From: Macrocybe gigantea
Lineage: Eukaryota > Basidiomycota > Agaricomycetes > Agaricales > Callistosporiaceae
Length of the DNA stretch: 13,925 nucleotides
Assembly (NCBI GenBank): GCA_011319805.1
Contig: SJRY01000174.1
Location: 1-13,925 of the forward strand
Reading direction: 5' to 3'
Shown in pieces: positions 9,814-13,925 of this stretch. Each line of letters opens with the position of its first letter. Position 1 is the first letter of the stretch. A program made the translations under genes and the position numbers. The notes beneath the pieces were generated by a model that ran no database searches, was not told where the DNA came from, and worked only from the letters and a program-made list of their open reading frames with translations.

Positions 9814-9834
9814 TGATTGGCGGAAATTCACCGG
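9814..9834. repeat. Duplicated motif TGATTGGCGGAAATTCRCCGG, copy 1
   Basis: Matches 10232-10252 at 20 of 21 positions in the same orientation. It contains ATTGG, the reverse of a CCAAT box, and GGCGGAAA, which resembles E2F/MBF-type sites. Here it also overlaps an inverted repeat AAATTC-N4-GAATTT at 9824-9839. Confidence 0.55.
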
Positions 9835-9850
9835 AATTTAAACTCGCAAG

Positions 9851-9877
9851 CTTCTCGGAGCTTGGCTCGCCGAGAAG
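9851..9877. repeat. Hairpin with 8-bp perfect stem
   Basis: CTTCTCGG (9851-9858) pairs with CCGAGAAG (9870-9877) around an 11-base loop. It lies about 270 bp after the membrane-protein stop. It could be a structured 3' element or a binding palindrome; no T-tract follows directly. Confidence 0.5.
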
Positions 9878-10231
9878 GGGAACCAACGCCGCTGGCAATG
9901 CCCAAAAAGCTTACGCCTAAAGCCTAACGCGGTGCGCATGGAAAAGCGAGCCGAGTTTCGAGGGTTCGATTCAATTCAGTTTAAGAGGCTCGGGCTCGGA
10001 CGTGGGTGCGAACCGACGGGGCGAGGTGGGTTTGAATTGGGAAGAATGAGAAGAAGGGTAAATAGGTGCTAGAAGCGAGCGATGCCGCTGTGCGTCTGTC
10101 TGTCTGCGCGCGCTTTTGGGGATCTGATCTAACTCTGTTGCTCTCTGTCTCCGAGTTTCGTACGCTCAGCTCAGCCGAATGTTGCGATTGCCTTCAATTG
10201 TGCGTTTTTCTTTTCTTTCCCCTCTGCCTGT

Positions 10232-10252
10232 TGATTGGCGGAAATTCGCCGG
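10232..10252. repeat. Duplicated motif TGATTGGCGGAAATTCRCCGG, copy 2
   Basis: Second copy, 418 bp from the first, differing at one base (G for A at 10248). Both copies lie between the membrane-protein gene and the Gln/Pro-rich gene; the last gene starts about 1.46 kb downstream of this copy. Confidence 0.55.
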
Positions 10253-11709
10253 TGGAGGGTTTGTGTCGGGTTTTGGTTTCTTTTTCTTTTTTGTTTGTGT
10301 TTTTTTTTTTTTTGCGTACGTACAAGACAGCTGGGCGATGCATTTGTACGCCGCATGCTGCACGCCACAGTGCTTCGCTTCGCTGGATGTGTCGTGTCTC
10401 TGCGTGTATATGTGCAGACGTCCAGTGGGGATTCTGCTCTGTCCGTCTCATGACGATCGGCCGAGTCGAGTTCGTGGTCATGAGACAAAGGCAATCAGGG
10501 GGTGAAGGGACTGTTCTTTTTCCGTGGCCCGACCTCTCCCTGGAAGCGAATAGGAGGAGAGGTCGGCGGGGATGGTCTGGTCTGGTCCGCTGCGCGGGGG
10601 TCTAGGTTTGTTGCCCCTCTCTCTCTTTCTGCTGCGAGCTCCTTTTCGTTTTCCCTGTCTGTATGTGTGTGAGAGTATGTGGGAATTCAAGGCTGTAACA
10701 AATTGCGGGTTTTGACGCCCGTGTTGGTGTAGGTCTGTCTGATCGCGGATATAGAGGGAGGAGGTCGATAAATCAATCCGTTGTTTTCACATGACGAGCT
10801 GCCTGTATAATCGGCGATTTGGGGAGAAGAAAGAGAGAAGGGCTTGCGGCCTTCTTGATGGGGCAGTGATAGATAGATGGTTAGACAGATTAATGATCCC
10901 GTCGTTAGCTGTTAAGCCACATGAAAATGAAAATATAATCCGAGAACACGTTAGCTTTGAAGCTCGTGCAACGTTGGAGTCCTTGTGTGGGTGGGCAAAT
11001 ATTTATTGATCTGAGGAGCGCAGAGACAAAAACAGCCGTGCCGTGTCCTGGAGAGTCTGAGACGCTGAAAGTTAAAATCGCAAGGTCGAGGGATGGTTCG
11101 ATTACGTCTTTTGATGGGCAGCGAAGAGGGGAAAAACTGAATTGTTTGGGAGATTGGGGGACGTTTCGGGAGGTGACCACTCGGACGCTTTTTTTTTCTT
11201 TTTTTGTGTACAAAATTTTTTGACAGGTGCGTCGCATTCGAAAAGAAATAGTACGTGTACGAACGCCCAGTTTTCATTTCATCTTTTGTTTTTTTTTCTC
11301 CCTTGCGGTGTCGGAAGAGTGGAATGTCGAGGAAACGACTGCCGGTCCGCAGGTGCGGGTGGCACAAACAATGTCCAACGAACGCACCGAACTCCCGATT
11401 TGGTGGGTCAGCTTCTAAATCGGGAAACAGCGAACCTCCCATCTCGATCGTCGACGCGGGAAGCAGACCTAGCCTGGACCAAAAATTCTCTTCTGTCTCT
11501 CTCATTTTTATTTCCATTTTTTTTTATTTCTTGGCTTCATTATATTTTTTTGGGACGCCTTTCGCTTTTTCGATTTCGTTCTTTTTTGTCTCTGGACCCT
11601 CCTTTCTTGCTACTATCGTTCGTCGTCGACAACGACGAGCAGAGCGATATTATAGCACCGCAGACGGCTAGCACGACGGCCACAACTGACAGCCTGACGT
11701 CGTCCCGCC

Positions 11710-13482
11710 ATGTTCTCGTCAGAAGCATCCTCCACGTTCGTTCAGCAGCACATGCACCATCCACAACAGCAGCACCTACCCCCCGCCCCTTCTCCAGCTC
11801 CTTTCGCCCTCCCGCGCCCGTCCCAGTCCCTTCCCTCCTCTCCTCCCGCGCCACTCGTGTCGCCATCTTCTTCTGTACCGCCTTCTGGCGCCCCTCGAGC
11901 CGCGTCCACGGAAGGAAGGCTTGTTTCCCGTTTGAATGGCAGCGCCGGCGCGGCACACATCGCCGACTGCAAAATGTCCAATGGCCTGGCGCCGCTGGGA
12001 AGACTCCAGGCACCGGCGTCATCATCATCGTCATTCCCGTCGTCCTCGGCGCCTGCCGGTGCAATCCCCCTCTCGCTCACAGCAGCGTCTGTACCTTGGC
12101 TGGGTTCGGCGGAGGATCCAGCAGAAGGGCCTCCTGAGGCACGCGAAGGCGTCAATGGACAAGCGCTCGACTTTCCATCAGCATTGGCTCTTCCACAGCA
12201 ACAGCAACAGCTGCAGCGACAGGCGCCCGTTGCTGCCCAATTCCAGACGCCCGTCGAGTCTGACAATGCAAGCACGGGCGCTATAATACCAGCGCAACCG
12301 CTTTATAGTCTGCCCTTCGCGAATTCTGGTAAGCGCCGCATTTTATGCCCCCTTCCTTTTGACTGTTCTCTTGCAAATTCGTGTCCTTTCGTTTCGTCGG
12401 GGTGCCCTCTGTCGGGTTCTGACGAGATAGCTTTGCTATTTACAGGATTCCACGACTCTGTGCCCTTTGAACGGCCCGTCTATGCGGAGTCGCGGGACCA
12501 TGTTCCTGCATTCGCGCAAAGCGACAGCTTTCACATTCATCAAGAAGACCCGTACCACGTACAGGACGCATATACGCGGCCTCCGACATCCCTGTCATCA
12601 AACGAGGCCGTCGACCAACCCACATCGCATATTACTGAAGGACCACAGCACCAGCATTCACAGCTACAGCGGCAAGAGGTCCAATACACGCCGACGCCGG
12701 CGCAGGATCCCGGTAACGACGGCGTCCCGCAGAACGCTGGGCATGCTTGCTCAAAGCGGAAATGAGCGTCGCATTCGTACAGCATTCGCCACGTCCGGGT
12801 GTGTCTCTCGCCCCGTTTCTGAACGCATACAGGGACCCACAACAGCAGCAGGACGCACCGCCCGGCCTGCCTCAGCATCTACTGCATGTGCAACAGCACC
12901 CTCAGCCTGCTCAGCACCCTCAGGCCGAGCAACAGGATCGACAGCAGTCCCCGCGGAGAGACAGCTGCTGTCCTCTCACCAGGTGGCCTGGGCTGTTCAA
13001 GAAGCGCGTCCACGCGGCGTGGAGAGTCCTTTTTCGCACTCAAACGCCAAAGGCGAGAGCACACAAAGACAGGAAACGCTTTCGGAAAACGGAACGACGA
13101 TGTCGGTGGACCCGTCGCTGCATTTGCCTGGGTCGATCTCTTCGACCGAGGCAGCTCGGGCGCAGGGACGGCCCATCTTCATCGAGCCGGACACGCCGGA
13201 CCTCGCAGCGCGAAATCCCCGGCATCTTCATCCACAGTCGCAGGAACAAGACCGAGTGTTCTTTCCGCACGTAAGCCAGCGGCAGCAGCCAAATTTCGTT
13301 CCTCCTAGTCCTTCGTCGTCTGCCGCAACCTCTTCCACTTCTTCGTCATCGTCCGCACTGTACCTTCCGTTCCACTACTCTTATGCGATGGGAAGGCAAC
13401 TGCTGCATCAGCAACATCATTCCAATCCCCTCTTTGGTCAGCCACATGTGCAGCAGCAGCAACTACCACAATATCCCAACAG
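11710..13482 (+). CDS. Gln/Pro/Ser/His-rich low-complexity protein, gene structure partly unresolved
   Basis: The start ATG at 11710 opens a frame with strongly GC-biased third positions. Exon 1 (11710-12328, 206 codons) is rich in Pro, Ser, Ala and Gln. A 117-bp intron (GTAAGC to TTTACAG, 12329-12445) is likely because its translation is Cys-rich and unlike the rest, though it has no stop. Exon 2 is 12446-12712. A simple model then uses GTAACG at 12713 and CGTACAG at 12782 to enter a frame open to 13558, with convincing protein from about 12980 to 13482 (for example QGRPIFIEPDTPDLA and LYLPFHYSYAMGRQLL, then Ser and Gln runs). Between 12766 and 12980, however, another frame has better codon use (MSVAFVQHSPRPGV, then Gln/Pro/His-rich). 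No known domain was seen. The composition resembles activation-type disordered regions of transcription regulators, which is only a suggestion. The C-terminal end is not fixed. Confidence 0.55.
12329..12445 (+). other. Probable 117-bp intron, divisible by three and stop-free
   Basis: Donor G|GTAAGC and acceptor TTTACAG are good. The enclosed translation contains four cysteines and hydrophobic residues foreign to the surrounding Gln/Pro/Ser-rich protein. It is longer than most introns in the window. Confidence 0.6.
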
Positions 13483-13522
13483 GTGTGCGCTGCTGGGTTT
13501 TCTGCGGTATCTACCCCCACAG

Positions 13523-13925
13523 AAGGCGGCGTCGACGTTATGGGATTGGGCGGTCTAGCACCGGAGGAGGGCTGGTGGGTCCAGCGCGAGCGTTTGCCGA
13601 TATAGTGCGCGGGTACGGGCGTGAATATCGGCCTGAACAACGGACTCGAAATGCGGTTTCTGCACGGGCGCCACCCGAGCGTGATGCATCGCCTGGGAGG
13701 GAACGCGTTTTTGAGCCAGTTTCGAGATAGGCCCGGCGGGATGGGCGTGGGCATGGCAGGCGCGGGCGTAGGTGCTGGACCAGGGCAGGCGGTCTTGAGA
13801 GGTGGAAGGCGTCCGAGTGTGTACGGAGCCGCAGTTCCCGGCGTTGTACCCTGTCAATGTTGCTGATATGGGCGCGGCGGCATGCCTGGCCTTCGTCCTC
13901 GTCCTCGTCCTCTTCTTCCTCATCC
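13523..13925 (+). other. Coding-like 3' tract, possible continuation of the low-complexity gene
   Basis: After a possible acceptor (ACCCCCACAG, ending at 13522) one frame reads GGVDVMGLGGLAPEEGWWV with GC-rich third positions but stops at TAG 13603-13605. The same frame is open again to 13866, with a Gly-rich stretch (GGMGVGMAGAGVGAGPGQA). Another frame runs to a stop at 13728-13730, and a third would give a Ser run at the right edge from repeated TCGTCC units. I could not join these by plausible introns. It may be the gene's C-terminus with sequence errors, a decayed end, or part of a gene continuing past the window. Confidence 0.35.

Larger units (their letters stand above)
9583..11709. other. 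2.1-kb intergenic region, likely leader/promoter of the last gene
   Basis: No gene is supported on either strand. The sequence holds several T- or CT-rich tracts (14 T's at 10300-10313; others near 11190, 11290, 11520 and 11580), a TG-rich patch near 10665, a hairpin at 9851-9877 and a duplicated 21-bp motif. Open frames here, such as 10951-11517 on the minus strand, are rich in Lys/Arg because of the T-tracts and look like chance. CT-rich sequence just before 11650 fits a transcription start area, as is common in basidiomycetes. Confidence 0.55.

Noticed and set aside
9963..9972. GGTTCGATTC, a tRNA B-box-like sequence
   Set aside because: No convincing A box at the right distance and no cloverleaf or acceptor stem could be drawn.
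10951..11517. 188-codon minus-strand open frame
   Set aside because: Lys-rich runs come from T-tracts on the + strand; no domain-like sequence and no fit with neighbours.
1..13925. CRISPR array, rRNA or bacterial-type operon
   Set aside because: No regularly spaced repeats or rRNA text; intron-rich genes point to a fungal nuclear genome.

Overview
This window looks like intron-dense nuclear DNA of a filamentous basidiomycete, most likely an Agaricomycete. Genes are broken by many introns of about 47-87 bp with fungal splice signals. The first gene belongs to a multi-copy protein family I know mainly from mushroom-forming fungi. All supported genes are on the + strand.

Layout: (1) 1-1634 is the 3' part of a transposon-type gene cut by the left edge. 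It keeps two introns but has one reading-frame break near 965-972, so this copy is probably dead. (2) 1763-3598 is an eight-exon gene for an unrecognised protein of about 473-479 residues with a basic NLS-like patch. It starts only 128 bp after the first gene and may belong to the same element (inference). (3) 3599-5038 is intergenic; no gene is supported there. (4) 5039-9582 is a 20-exon gene whose spliced frame closes exactly (3366 nt, 1121 aa). It is a fungal membrane protein of the Bre4/ArAE type: an N-terminal six-helix block, a central hydrophilic part with Gly-Gln and His-rich stretches, a second FUSC-like membrane block and a DUF2421-like C-terminus. This is the best-supported annotation here. 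(5) 9583-11709 is a 2.1 kb intergenic region with pyrimidine tracts, a duplicated 21-bp CCAAT-containing motif and a hairpin. (6) 11710 to about 13482, perhaps to the right edge, is a Gln/Pro/Ser/His-rich low-complexity gene. Its coding signal moves between frames in ways that simple introns explain only partly.

The genes do not form an obvious pathway: an old transposon-type unit, a housekeeping-type membrane protein and a probable disordered or regulatory protein. The most notable signals are the possible two-gene mobile unit on the left, several unusual splicing features in the membrane-protein gene (a GC-AG intron, two 22-nt exons, three stop-free introns divisible by three), the duplicated motif upstream of the last gene, and the unresolved frame structure of the last gene. 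I found no clearly new system that can be proved from sequence alone.
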